Positions 50,669-59,273 are shown, counted from the stretch's first letter. The stretch is 64,000 nucleotides of DNA from Pseudomonas sp. stari2 (GCF_040760005.1 NZ_CP099760.1:1-64000); one strand, 5' to 3'. Numbers and translations: made by a program. Notes: generated by a model not told the origin, from the letters alone.

Positions 50669-51037
50669 ATGATCAAACCAACACCCAATCCACCCGAAAC
50701 GCCAGAAACCTCCCCCTACGAATCCCCCGATTCAAAGAAACTCCACGAAGCCGCCGAACGCGCCCTAGACCACCATTTCAAACCCACCGCTCCACGGCCA
50801 AAACGCCTCGGTGGCCTGTTCGCCCTCTGCCCCAACACCGACGCCGAAGCCCTCATGGCCAACGCGTCCGAAGACCTCTTGTCAATCAGCGCCTTCGCCG
50901 CCAACCTGGCCGACGACCTCGACGGCCCCCGCCGCTCGATGGCACTGGGCCTGAGCAGAATGGCGGACGGCGTGCGGTTGATGGTGGAAGGCACGCTCGA
51001 TCACATTGAGTTTCGGGAGTATCAAGCCAAGCCGTAG
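50669..51037 (+). CDS. DUF6124/DUF3077-type small protein
   Basis: 122-residue protein: proline-rich N-terminus (MIKPTPNPPETPETSPYESPD), then an alpha-helical region (KLHEAAERALDHHF..., DAEALMANASEDLLSISAFAANLADDL...RRSMALGLSRMADGVRLMVEGTLD). It matches the DUF3077/DUF6124-type proteins that are abundant and multi-copy in Pseudomonas and have no established role. CAGGGA lies before the ATG at 50669; ATG 50660 is an alternative. The long open frame upstream lies in the structured leader. Confidence 0.7.
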   Translation: MIKPTPNPPETPETSPYESPDSKKLHEAAERALDHHFKPTAPRPKRLGGLFALCPNTDAEALMANASEDLLSISAFAANLADDLDGPRRSMALGLSRMADGVRLMVEGTLDHIEFREYQAKP

Positions 51038-51055
51038 CTGAATCGCGTGCGGAAA

Positions 51056-51078
51056 AAAGGGGACGTTGAGTCCCCTTT
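51056..51078. terminator. Bidirectional terminator
   Basis: Stem AAAGGGGAC/GTCCCCTTT between the convergent DUF6124-like gene and the end of the long minus-strand operon; A-run on the left side. Confidence 0.75.
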
Positions 51079-51093
51079 CGAAACTATCCGTTC

Positions 51094-51534
51094 TTACCAT
51101 TGGCAACCGGTCTCAGGTGTCGCCTCCATGGTGATGTCCTGATCGAACGAGTACTGCTTGCCCGATTTGTAATTCCTGTAGTACATCGAATTCACCCTCG
51201 CACCCTGAGTTGCCATCTCATATTCTCCAGTCACCACACCATCAGAAACTTCTACCCACGTCGTCGTGAACTGATGAGGGCCTTCCTCAGTCATGACCTC
51301 GTCCTCGGTGTTCCGATAGACAAGGGGGATAGCTTTCTTCGACTTGCTATACCTGACACCTGCGCCGCCCCATTTGGTGACAGTGTCGAAATAGGTTCTG
51401 AATTCAAAGTTGATGTTTTTTCTATCAAGTGAGCGAAAGCAAGAAACCCGCGTTGAGACTTCGCTATGGGCGGCAAGCGGAGAAAGACACAGCAACGCAA
51501 CAAAGAACATCGAGGCAGTTTTCAAACCGTTCAT
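51094..51534 (-). CDS. Exported hypothetical protein, end of the nine-gene run
   Basis: 146 residues with a clear signal peptide (MNGLKTASMFFVALLCLSPLAAHS). The mature part has two cysteines (VSCFRSL..., ending TGCQW), which could form one disulfide joining the ends, and beta-type alternation. Unrecognised family. The start at 51534 is the signal-peptide Met; the frame continues to 51612. It follows the LprI-like gene by 100 bp, so co-transcription with it is likely but not certain. Confidence 0.68.
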   Translation of the reverse strand: MNGLKTASMFFVALLCLSPLAAHSEVSTRVSCFRSLDRKNINFEFRTYFDTVTKWGGAGVRYSKSKKAIPLVYRNTEDEVMTEEGPHQFTTTWVEVSDGVVTGEYEMATQGARVNSMYYRNYKSGKQYSFDQDITMEATPETGCQW

Positions 51535-51634
51535 TCCTTCAACGATTAAGAGGTAATTGAAAGCGCATTCGCACTGCGCAGTTAGCGATGTCTTCCTGGA
51601 ACACACGCTCACTCATTTCGCAGTGCCCATCGAC

Positions 51635-52138
51635 TTACTGCCGCCACAACGGATCGTCGAAGTTGTCACCCCCCAATCGCTCCATGGAAGCCGTCAGACC
51701 TTTTTCTCGATCTTGCCCCGCCATGGCCGATGCAGCTTTATAAAAACCGTCCAGGGGTAGTCCTGTCTGCAGGGCGATTAACTCCCCCAACCGGGCATTG
51801 GTGGTTTGCACCAGGCACCCAAGCTTTTCGATGGGCGCCTCTGCACCGGGCAATGCCGACTGATAGATATCCTCGCAATACGCCTCTTTGAAGCGCACCC
51901 ACTTCTTTTGCACATCAGTCAGTTTCTTCTTGTCGGTCGGCGCCAAACCGACCAGCGCTTTCTTGTATTGCTCATTCAGCACTGCATCGACTTTCTCGAA
52001 AGACTGCTGACCGCAAATGATCAAATCGGGATTGGAAAAGCTGTCGGGATTGCAGGTTTCCTGGGAATGTGCAGGAACCAGCAAAGCAGCCAAAGAAACA
52101 CCCGCGACCAGCTCTAAGAGCGCCTTGAGTTTGATCAT
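51635..52138 (-). CDS. LprI-type (DUF1311) exported protein
   Basis: 167 residues: signal peptide to about HSQE (residue 27), then a lysozyme-inhibitor LprI N-terminal/DUF1311 domain: CNPDSFSNPDLIICGQQSFEKVDAVLNEQYKKAL...VQKKWVRFKEAYC...LGCLVQTTNARLGEL. The four Cys of the family are present. LprI of Mycobacterium inhibits lysozyme, so an anti-muramidase role is possible (inference). GGAG lies 10 bases before the ATG; the start overlaps the stop of the preceding gene (ATGA). Confidence 0.78.
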   Translation of the reverse strand: MIKLKALLELVAGVSLAALLVPAHSQETCNPDSFSNPDLIICGQQSFEKVDAVLNEQYKKALVGLAPTDKKKLTDVQKKWVRFKEAYCEDIYQSALPGAEAPIEKLGCLVQTTNARLGELIALQTGLPLDGFYKAASAMAGQDREKGLTASMERLGGDNFDDPLWRQ

Positions 52139-52944
52139 GATCCGGATACTCCGGCGCTGCGTTCAGCTACCCGTCCAGATACCTTCGAGGCACCGAGCTC
52201 GGAGGCGCCGCACTTCAGCTCTTTGATCTGCTCGTTCTGAATCGGAATGACACAGGCCAGGCGCTTTTCGCCGATAGGACGAAGCTCTGTCAGGCTAAGT
52301 GTCACGTGCAAACCGTCGTTCGCAAATACGTGCCCCTCAAATCCCGCGTCGGCATAACCCGACCAAAACGACTTGCCATCAAAACTGCAAAAACGCTTTG
52401 AAGAAAGCACTCTCCAACCGCCGTTAGGCGCCAGAATCTGAACCGTCAAACAAGGACTGCCAAAGGTGCTGACATAACGCGCCACGACATCGCCAAAGCG
52501 CTGGGAGCCGGACAGAAACACCTTGTTGAGATCAACCACATTCCCCGGCTCATCAGCGATGATCGTGTCCAGATAAGCCGCACGCTCCAGGCTCATTCTT
52601 GCCATGCAGTTATTGATGGTCGTGACATGCGCTGCCATCCCAGGCTCAATTTCCGTGGCTTCGAGCGGGCACGTGGTGTCGCGCAGTTTGATCCAGGCAC
52701 GCTGGGATTCTCTGGCCATGGCAACAAGTGCCTTGCCCTGCTCCGGGTCGGTCCGTTGCTGAGACTCAAATCGTGCCAGCAGTTTCTTGTAGCTGGCATT
52801 GAGCTGTGAATCGGCTTCCTTGCGGACCGCCTCCACGCAGCGATCCACCTGTGAGCTCACGGAAATCTCTTTGCAGTCGTCATCGGCAATTGCGAAAGAG
52901 GCAAACAGGCATCCAAAGGACAACGCAATAAAACGCACAAACAT
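52135..52944 (-). CDS. Exported protein with DUF1311 (LprI-like) N-terminal domain
   Basis: 269 residues: signal peptide (MFVRFIALSFGCLFASFAIA), then DUF1311 (CKEISVSSQVDRCVEAVRKEADSQLNASYKKLL...SQRAWIKLRDTTC...NNCMARMSLERAAYL, residues ~25-125) and a C-terminal beta-rich part of unknown family with three more Cys. ATG at 52944 chosen; a TTG at 52950, overlapping the upstream stop by 4 bp, is equally possible because AGGG lies better placed for it. Overlaps the next gene by 4 bp. Confidence 0.72.
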   Translation of the reverse strand: MFVRFIALSFGCLFASFAIADDDCKEISVSSQVDRCVEAVRKEADSQLNASYKKLLARFESQQRTDPEQGKALVAMARESQRAWIKLRDTTCPLEATEIEPGMAAHVTTINNCMARMSLERAAYLDTIIADEPGNVVDLNKVFLSGSQRFGDVVARYVSTFGSPCLTVQILAPNGGWRVLSSKRFCSFDGKSFWSGYADAGFEGHVFANDGLHVTLSLTELRPIGEKRLACVIPIQNEQIKELKCGASELGASKVSGRVAERSAGVSGS

Positions 52945-52946
52945 GT

Positions 52947-53795
52947 TCAATTCTTCATTCCCTGAAGGACGGATCGCTCAACTACGCGTTGAGGTATTTT
53001 CTGCGCCTTGCCGTCGGCGCTCATCGCGTCACGGTACTGGCTGTAATAGCGCTGCGCTTCGTCTTTGCGATCAAGGCGCCAGAGAGAATCGGCGATGTTC
53101 AACATCAGCACTGTGCGTTTTCCTACGGCCTCAACGCCGCGATAAAACTTCAGTGCAAGTTCATCGCTACCGCCCTCGGCCAAGTAGAAGGCCAAGTCGT
53201 TGAGAGCTTGAACATTGCGCGCCGGTGGGTGACAAGCCATATAGGCGTCTGGACTTATAGTGCGAAGATTGAATTCGAGTTCTTCCACGCGAGATTGCGG
53301 TATCTCAATACTTGAGACTCGATTCAACAAATCCTTTGGAGATGGTGTCGTCAAGGCAAGGTCAAGAACTTCCCCTTCACCGTAGGTCCATCGATTGCCC
53401 TCCCACTTGCCGTAGCAAAACGTGGCTGCGTGCTGACTCAGTACGCAACCGTTCTCCATCGAAACGACACCGCAACCAGTCTCCTCTGTTGGAATTTCTT
53501 CACCCTCTTGACCAATGACAACGCCATACAGAGTCTGAAGAAGCAGCACTGTTTTTTTGTCAGGGCTTAGCCAACTGTCATACGTTTCGGTACCAACGTC
53601 GGAAACATAGAGTGGGAAAGTCTTGCCATTCGCGGTAAACGAGGCGATCGCCAACTCCGCAGCAGGCCTGCTCCATTTCTTATCCTTCAGCGTCAACATG
53701 TGCCCGCCAACCCCGACGATCTGAATGTTCTCAGCCAAGGCATAGGCAGAAACGAACAGGCTCATGACTATCATCACCCATTTAAGGCTGCCCAT
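52947..53795 (-). CDS. Exported TPR-like protein
   Basis: 282 residues: signal peptide (WVMIVMSLFVSAYALA), an N-terminal beta-rich domain with a CGVVSMENGC pair, and a C-terminal helical-repeat region (NVQALNDLAFYLAEGGSDELALKFYRGVEAVGKRTVLMLNIADSLWRLDRKDEAQRYYSQYRDAM) that reads as two to three TPR-like repeats. Overlaps the preceding gene by 14 bp. Family not recognised. Confidence 0.7.
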   Translation of the reverse strand: MGSLKWVMIVMSLFVSAYALAENIQIVGVGGHMLTLKDKKWSRPAAELAIASFTANGKTFPLYVSDVGTETYDSWLSPDKKTVLLLQTLYGVVIGQEGEEIPTEETGCGVVSMENGCVLSQHAATFCYGKWEGNRWTYGEGEVLDLALTTPSPKDLLNRVSSIEIPQSRVEELEFNLRTISPDAYMACHPPARNVQALNDLAFYLAEGGSDELALKFYRGVEAVGKRTVLMLNIADSLWRLDRKDEAQRYYSQYRDAMSADGKAQKIPQRVVERSVLQGMKN

Positions 53796-54327
53796 AGTCG
53801 ATCCTTTTCACTGACGGACTTTCCGACTGCAACTGCCTCTTCGTCACGCCGTAAGCCTTGATCAGTTCTTCCCAGGAACCCTTCGAACCAAATGAGCGCT
53901 GGGTATTATCGAAGCTGTATTGCTCCAATCGCCCCGCCGTCGAGTAATAACCGCGCCATTCAGGACAGGCACCGCAACCGCCGTAGCCACCTATCGAAAC
54001 AAGACTGCCCTTGGTGCCTTTCACACAATCCATCGCCACGACAACGTTACTCAGCATCTTCGCTTTCTTACCGTCAGAAGTGAGCTGTGAAACCTTGTCG
54101 ATATTGCGGCGCAACACTTTGCCGCCAATGTTGATCGTCTGGTCGGAGCAAACCGGGATGAGGTGGGTTTCCGCGTCATCCACCGTCACGGATCGGCAGG
54201 ACGACACCATCACCACTTCAACACCGCCACATTGCATGACATCGCGCTGGGTGTAGGCGTCCTTGGGAGCGGCGAAAGCTGGAAGCGAGAGCAACAGCGA
54301 AAGGCTGCCCGCGAGTAGTCGGTTCAT
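53782..54327 (-). CDS. Exported cysteine-rich hypothetical protein
   Basis: 181 residues, signal peptide (MNRLLAGSLSLLLSLPAFA). The mature part has many cysteines, including MQCGGVEVVMVSSCRSV, IPVCSDQ, MDCVKGTKG and GGYGGCGACPEW. Start at 54327 preferred (GAGG 9 bases upstream); ATG 54342 is an alternative. It begins 4 bp after the previous stop and overlaps the next gene by 14 bp. Unknown family. Confidence 0.68.
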   Translation of the reverse strand: MNRLLAGSLSLLLSLPAFAAPKDAYTQRDVMQCGGVEVVMVSSCRSVTVDDAETHLIPVCSDQTINIGGKVLRRNIDKVSQLTSDGKKAKMLSNVVVAMDCVKGTKGSLVSIGGYGGCGACPEWRGYYSTAGRLEQYSFDNTQRSFGSKGSWEELIKAYGVTKRQLQSESPSVKRIDYGQP

Positions 54328-54331
54328 CCAC

Positions 54332-54838
54332 TCATTCCTCATCAATCGACGGCGATTCCACGTCGGTCATGCCAAGCAGCCGGAACTCGTTGTTCACGAA
54401 TTCGTAGTACCGATCCCGGTTACGGTTTTCCAGAGGATTTCCTTGGGCGTCTTCTTCGCCATCGAGCGTGACGCCGGAAATGATGATCAAGCGACTATCG
54501 GGCAGGTACGTCGTGTCGAAAGTGCTGCCGTCGTAGGCATTCGGAAGACCGCCAACGACATCACCGGTCTGGGCGTCCAGCACTTCGCCGCAAATGGCGC
54601 CGCCGCCACAGCCGAACCTGTACAGGATGTAATGGCCGGCGAAGTTGACCTTGCCTTGCAGGATCTTCGCCCGGGTGCTGTCCATGACCGGGTTGCTTTG
54701 TTCCTGCGGCACCGGTTCATGGTTGGGGTCGCTGAAAACGGGGGTGACGGCGTAATCCTTGAAGTCGGGACCGGCGGCGAATGCCATGGAAGTGGCAGCT
54801 GACAGCAAGCTGCCGAGAACAGTCGAAAATCCTTTCAA
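54332..54838 (-). CDS. Exported hypothetical with FAGHY...GCG motif
   Basis: 168 residues, signal peptide (STVLGSLLSAATSMAFA). The mature domain contains NFAGHYILYRFGCGGGAICGEVLDAQTGDVVGGLP, which resembles a recurring proteobacterial family of periplasmic unknowns built around FAGHY-x-GCG. Start is a TTG at 54838 with GGAG 7 bases upstream. Follows the FG-GAP-like gene by 35 bp. Confidence 0.68.
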   Translation of the reverse strand: MKGFSTVLGSLLSAATSMAFAAGPDFKDYAVTPVFSDPNHEPVPQEQSNPVMDSTRAKILQGKVNFAGHYILYRFGCGGGAICGEVLDAQTGDVVGGLPNAYDGSTFDTTYLPDSRLIIISGVTLDGEEDAQGNPLENRNRDRYYEFVNNEFRLLGMTDVESPSIDEE

Positions 54839-54873
54839 GTACTAACTCCATAACTGCAGTGAAAACCGTTGGC

Positions 54874-55383
54874 TTACTCAGACTGACCTTCATAACGCTG
54901 TGTCTGCGGGTTGAATTGCCACAGATGTGGCCGGGTCATGCCCTCTTCGCCCTTGTAGCGAATCCGCCCTCGCTTGTCCCTGATGTAGGAGTAGATCTCG
55001 ATGTCCTTGAATTCACCGCCTCCTTTGGGCGGACCGTCCAGAACTTTGACCCCGGCGAAGTAATCGCCACCCGAATACTTCAAGTAACCACGGCACTGGA
55101 TCAGGAAGGCGAATGTGCTGTCCATCGAAGAGCCAATGCCTACGCGGGAATTGAAGATGAAGTCTTCGATACCATCGCCGTTTAGGTCGCCACGGAAGAC
55201 TACGTGGCCTGGATCGATAGAGAATTCTTTTCCATCGAGACTGGAAAGTATGTATTCCGGATCTGCGCCGCTCTCCGGCCATTGCGATAAGAAATATTTG
55301 GAGTCAGCTTCCTGATTGCAGACACCTGCCGCCATCACGGCTATCGGCAGCCAGCTCATGCATAACACCAGCAGTCGTTTCAC
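54874..55383 (-). CDS. Exported protein with one FG-GAP/EF-like loop
   Basis: 169 residues, signal peptide (RLLVLCMSWLPIAVMA). The central GDLNGDGIEDFIFNSRVG is a calcium-binding DxNxDG loop of the FG-GAP/dockerin type, and GKEFSIDPGHVVF precedes it. Starts with GTG overlapping the dikinase-fusion stop by 4 bp (GTGA), with AAGGA upstream. Function unknown; co-expression with the fusion enzyme is very likely. Confidence 0.7.
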   Translation of the reverse strand: MKRLLVLCMSWLPIAVMAAGVCNQEADSKYFLSQWPESGADPEYILSSLDGKEFSIDPGHVVFRGDLNGDGIEDFIFNSRVGIGSSMDSTFAFLIQCRGYLKYSGGDYFAGVKVLDGPPKGGGEFKDIEIYSYIRDKRGRIRYKGEEGMTRPHLWQFNPQTQRYEGQSE

Positions 55384-57830
55384 TTCACATCCTTCGAATT
55401 CATCAATTCCAATTCACCATCCCGATACAACACTTCGCACCCGATCCACGCCAGATCCACCTGCGGCATCACCGCCGAGGGCTTGCGCAGTTCCCGCAAC
55501 AACGTCGAACCATGCGACAACCGCCCACCCATCCGCGCAATCACCGCCCGCGCTGCCTGATAGTGCGCGTGACGCCCCGGATCGAGGGTGTCTTCCAGCA
55601 AGATGTCTTCGCCAAGAATGCCCCGCACCTGCCCCGGGTAAATCATGAATCCGGTGGCCTGTTCGGCACCTTCGCGGCCGTCCTGCCAGAAGCTGCCGTC
55701 GCGCGTGCGGATGTCCGGGTGCGGCGCAAACCAGTGTTCGCGATCCGCCAGTGGCATGGAGTGATGCAGGCGGAAGAAGATGCGCATCAGGTTGTCGCGA
55801 TACCACTCGCGTACTTGCAGGTAGTAACCACGCAGGCCCGGCAGGCCGGTTGAATGGGCGAAACGGATCAGGCCTGACCATTGCGGGAAGGCCTGTAGTG
55901 GCAACGCGCTCGACGCGGGTCGAGGTGTGGCCGGATCGGTCTCCCACGGCAGTCGATGAGGGCTGTTTTCCAGGTTGTCGTAAGCGGTGGGCGGTCGGCC
56001 CAGCCAGTCCCCGCCGCTGCTGGCCAGCGCCGTGGCGATGCACAGATTGCCCTGCACCACGAACACATAGAACCGGGTGAACCAGTCGGCCAGTTCCTGA
56101 CCGTCAGCACCCTGGGCGACGAGGTCGGTCAGCTCCCGGTCGAAGCGCTGCAAGCCGTGCTCAAGGCTCAGCAAATGCCCGCGAGCGATACGCTGCATGC
56201 GCAGAAACAACGGTAGCGAACGCAACATCCGCAGCGGTCGCCACGGCAAATGCGGAGTCGCGCCGCCGACTTCACCGGCATAGTTGCTGGCACTGATGCC
56301 CCAGTCGGCCAATCGTGCGAGAAACAGGTCGTTGTTGATGTAGGACGCGCCGCCAAACACGGCCGTGAACGGTTCGTTGTCCTGCAACACCCGCGCATCC
56401 CAACGGGCCATGATCGCCGGAATGCTCGCGGCGGCCCGGCGCTGGGCGTACTCCACCAGCACGCTGGGTTGCGGCGGCAGGATCTCGGCGATGTTGGCGG
56501 CCGTCAGGTGGCGGCGCCAGCCGTAGTCGCTGATCGGCCGGTATTGCAGCAGCCACAGTTGCGTACCGTCCCAGGCCCATTCGACATCGCCCGGCACATA
56601 GTGAAACACCCGCAGGACATCCTGGAGAAAGCGCCACAGCACGTCTTCGGTCAAACCGCGGGCGGTCGCGAACGTGCCACTGCGCCAGGCATCGCCGAGC
56701 CGCGAAAGCGTCGCACGTTCCGGACTGATCTGACCGTCGGCAAGGGATTCGAGATGGCCTTCAACCCACTCGAGCTCCACCGACAGATGGCGCACAAACG
56801 CGATGCCCGACACCTGTGGCGTGATGAAACGCTGCACCACCACTTCCTCGACACCTTCGGCAGTCAGCGCGGCAATACGCGCTGGCACGTTGGCAGCCGG
56901 CTCGCGCAGATAGGTCGTGCTCAAACCGGCATTCGCCGAGTCGGCCTGATCTTCGCCGTAACTGGAGGAACGCACCGCCCAGGTCGCCTGTGATTGGCTG
57001 GCGAGAAAGGCCGGTAGTCGCGGATCGTTGCAATCGTTGAGGGTCAGCGCCGCCGGCACCGGTTGCCGGGCCAGTTCCGCCAGACGCAAACGCCCGCCCT
57101 TGGTGTGCGCGACGAAGCCGCGCTCGCCCGACTCCAGCCACTGCGCAAACTGCGCGGGCGCGTCGATCCACGGGTAATGGCCCCAACCGGGTTTCAGGCT
57201 GATGGTCAGATCTGCGCGCGCAAGAATCGCCGACCATGCGGCGGCTTGTTCGATGCCGAGCACCTTGTCCTGATCGCCCCAGACCAACTCGACCGGGTCG
57301 GTGATCCACTCCAACAATGGCAGCGCGGTGTCGGCACGGATCAGATCCCAGTGCGGCACAAACGCACGGCAGCGCGCATAACCGGCGCCCATGCGCTGGT
57401 ACTGCGCGGGTGTCCAGGTCTGGTTGGAGAACTTGCGCGCAAACAGCGTGGGCTTGTTCGACAGCAGCCAGTGAATGGACTTGCGGATCGGCAGCGGTGA
57501 CATCAACGCCGGCAATCGGCGCTGCCACAAAAAGGCGCCCACCGGCGCCAGCAACACACTGCGAGCAAAGTGCCCGGGCCGACGTTGCAGCGCATGCAGC
57601 ACCAGCAACGCGTTGACCCCGACGGCCATGATCGCGCTGCCCTTTTGCGTCATCGCCAACAAGGTCTGCGCATAAGCCGCCAGATCCTCGCAGGGCGGCT
57701 GCGGGTTGGCGCCGAAGCCCGGCAGCTCCAGCGGCACCACGTCGTAACGCTGAAAGTGCGGCAGCGCGTCATCCCACCAATCGGCGGCGCTGCCGTTGCC
57801 GGCCAAGAGGTACATCAGGGGCTTGCTCAT
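55380..57830 (-). CDS. Alpha/beta-hydrolase-like domain fused to RPH-type dikinase
   Basis: 816 residues in three parts. (1) Residues ~1-235: alpha/beta-hydrolase fold; the nucleophile elbow reads G71-V-N73-A-L, so Asn replaces the usual Ser, while Asp188 and His218 are kept. (2) Residues ~265-435: PEP-synthase/PPDK ATP-grasp domain, with VRSSSYGEDQADSANAG, VVVQRFITPQVSGIAF and VEWAWDGTQLWLLQYRPIS. (3) A helical middle region (~436-740) and a C-terminal swivelling domain with GGRLSH773GSTLLRELRKPSA. Domain order ATP-grasp/substrate/His without a PEP barrel is that of rifampin phosphotransferase. The likely reaction moves the beta-phosphate of ATP to a small molecule via His773; substrate unknown. 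Confidence 0.8.
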   Translation of the reverse strand: MSKPLMYLLAGNGSAADWWDDALPHFQRYDVVPLELPGFGANPQPPCEDLAAYAQTLLAMTQKGSAIMAVGVNALLVLHALQRRPGHFARSVLLAPVGAFLWQRRLPALMSPLPIRKSIHWLLSNKPTLFARKFSNQTWTPAQYQRMGAGYARCRAFVPHWDLIRADTALPLLEWITDPVELVWGDQDKVLGIEQAAAWSAILARADLTISLKPGWGHYPWIDAPAQFAQWLESGERGFVAHTKGGRLRLAELARQPVPAALTLNDCNDPRLPAFLASQSQATWAVRSSSYGEDQADSANAGLSTTYLREPAANVPARIAALTAEGVEEVVVQRFITPQVSGIAFVRHLSVELEWVEGHLESLADGQISPERATLSRLGDAWRSGTFATARGLTEDVLWRFLQDVLRVFHYVPGDVEWAWDGTQLWLLQYRPISDYGWRRHLTAANIAEILPPQPSVLVEYAQRRAAASIPAIMARWDARVLQDNEPFTAVFGGASYINNDLFLARLADWGISASNYAGEVGGATPHLPWRPLRMLRSLPLFLRMQRIARGHLLSLEHGLQRFDRELTDLVAQGADGQELADWFTRFYVFVVQGNLCIATALASSGGDWLGRPPTAYDNLENSPHRLPWETDPATPRPASSALPLQAFPQWSGLIRFAHSTGLPGLRGYYLQVREWYRDNLMRIFFRLHHSMPLADREHWFAPHPDIRTRDGSFWQDGREGAEQATGFMIYPGQVRGILGEDILLEDTLDPGRHAHYQAARAVIARMGGRLSHGSTLLRELRKPSAVMPQVDLAWIGCEVLYRDGELELMNSKDVK

Positions 57831-57839
57831 GGGCGATCC

Positions 57840-59234
57840 TCAGGCCAGATCGCGCAGCGCGGCGTCGAGGGTCGGATAGCGGAACGTGTAGCCCGCCTCG
57901 CTCAAACGCTGCGGCACCACACGCTGACCGTCGAAGAACAGCTGAGCCATTTCCCCGGCCAAGGCACGCACTGGCGCGGCTGGAATGTGGAACCACACCG
58001 GACGCTTGAGGACCTTGCCGACGTTCTCGGCGAACGCTGCCTGACTGACGGTTTCGGGCGCGACCATGTTGTAGGTGCCGCGCAAATTTTCATCGTGGAA
58101 GGATCGAGCGATCACCTGAATCACATCGTCGCGATGCACCCAGCTCATGATCTGCCGACCATCGCCCATGCGCCCGCCGAAACCCAGGCGGAACGGAATC
58201 AGCAATGGCAACAGCGCACCGCCCGGCCCGAACACCACGCCGAGGCGCAGCACCACCTGACGCACGCCAAACTGCGTGGCGGGTTGCGCCGAAGCCTCCC
58301 AACGCGCACAGAGCTCCGCCATGAAACCGTCACCCTTGCTGGCCTGTTCATCGAGGCTTTCGCTGGCATCGCGCACACCGTAAAAACCGATGGCCGAGGC
58401 CTGAATCCACAGCGCCGGTTTGTGGCTTGTGTGCTTCAGCCAGGTCATCAAGGCTTCGGTGGTATCGATCCGACTGGCGAGTAGTTGCGCCTGCCGCGCG
58501 GGGCTCCAGCGCGGCCCGGCGACCGGTGCGCCGGCGAGGTTGATCACCACGTCGAAGGGTTCGTCGCAGCCGAGTTCGCTCAACAAACGCACACAGCGAA
58601 CGCGACCGTCGAACAGGTTCGCCGCTTTCAATGGATCCCGCGCCAACACGCTGACGGTGTGGCCAGCATCGAGTAACTGATTGACCACGGCTTCACCGAT
58701 AAACCCGGTGCCCCCGGTGATCAGCACGCGCTTGTAGGCGCCGCCGACAAAGGGGTTGGACTTGCTCACGGTTCTTTCTGGTGGGGATGTCCGACGATCA
58801 TGGCGCAACAACCAGATCAGCGGCGGCAACAACACCAGCAGCGCAAAACCGTCGAGCCACAGATGCGACCAGACCTGTTTTTGCGCTGAAAGCCACATGT
58901 CCTGCGGCGCCCATAACAGAACACCAGCCATCAACCAGGCCCAAATTGCGGGAGCTTTAAAACGGTTGCCGAGGTGCACCAACGCGAGCATGTACAGCGA
59001 ATAACTTTGCAGCGTCGCGCCGAACAGCGCGAGCCACCAGACCTGTAGCTCGTGACCGGCGGCAGGAACCGCATCGGCGCCCCAGAATGCGAGTTCGAGG
59101 GTGTGAAGATAGCCGTCGAGTAATCCGGAATGACCGGCCCAGGTCAGCGTGAGACTGGCGAGCACATGCACAATTGCCGCGGCATACAGCCACAGCACCA
59201 TCGCGGGGCGAAGAGAGAAAGAGGGGGCTGGCAT
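57840..59234 (-). CDS. Membrane-anchored TIGR01777-family epimerase
   Basis: 464 residues. The N-terminal ~150 residues hold about four transmembrane helices of a DoxX-like type (WLYAAAIVHVLASLTLTW, ALFGATLQSYSLYMLALVHL, AWLMAGVLLWA, LDGFALLVLLPPLIWLL). Residues ~165-464 are a TIGR01777/YfcH-like NAD(P)-binding epimerase: VLITGGTGFIGEAVV, NLAGAPVAGPRW, QASAIGFYG, RLGVVFGPGGALLP and the DUF1731 C-terminal block. First gene of the operon, 10 bp before the hydrolase-dikinase start. AGGA precedes the ATG. Substrate unknown. Confidence 0.85.
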   Translation of the reverse strand: MPAPSFSLRPAMVLWLYAAAIVHVLASLTLTWAGHSGLLDGYLHTLELAFWGADAVPAAGHELQVWWLALFGATLQSYSLYMLALVHLGNRFKAPAIWAWLMAGVLLWAPQDMWLSAQKQVWSHLWLDGFALLVLLPPLIWLLRHDRRTSPPERTVSKSNPFVGGAYKRVLITGGTGFIGEAVVNQLLDAGHTVSVLARDPLKAANLFDGRVRCVRLLSELGCDEPFDVVINLAGAPVAGPRWSPARQAQLLASRIDTTEALMTWLKHTSHKPALWIQASAIGFYGVRDASESLDEQASKGDGFMAELCARWEASAQPATQFGVRQVVLRLGVVFGPGGALLPLLIPFRLGFGGRMGDGRQIMSWVHRDDVIQVIARSFHDENLRGTYNMVAPETVSQAAFAENVGKVLKRPVWFHIPAAPVRALAGEMAQLFFDGQRVVPQRLSEAGYTFRYPTLDAALRDLA

Positions 59235-59273
59235 TCCGTGTCCTGAGCGCGTTCCTTGAGGGCGGGGAGTTTA

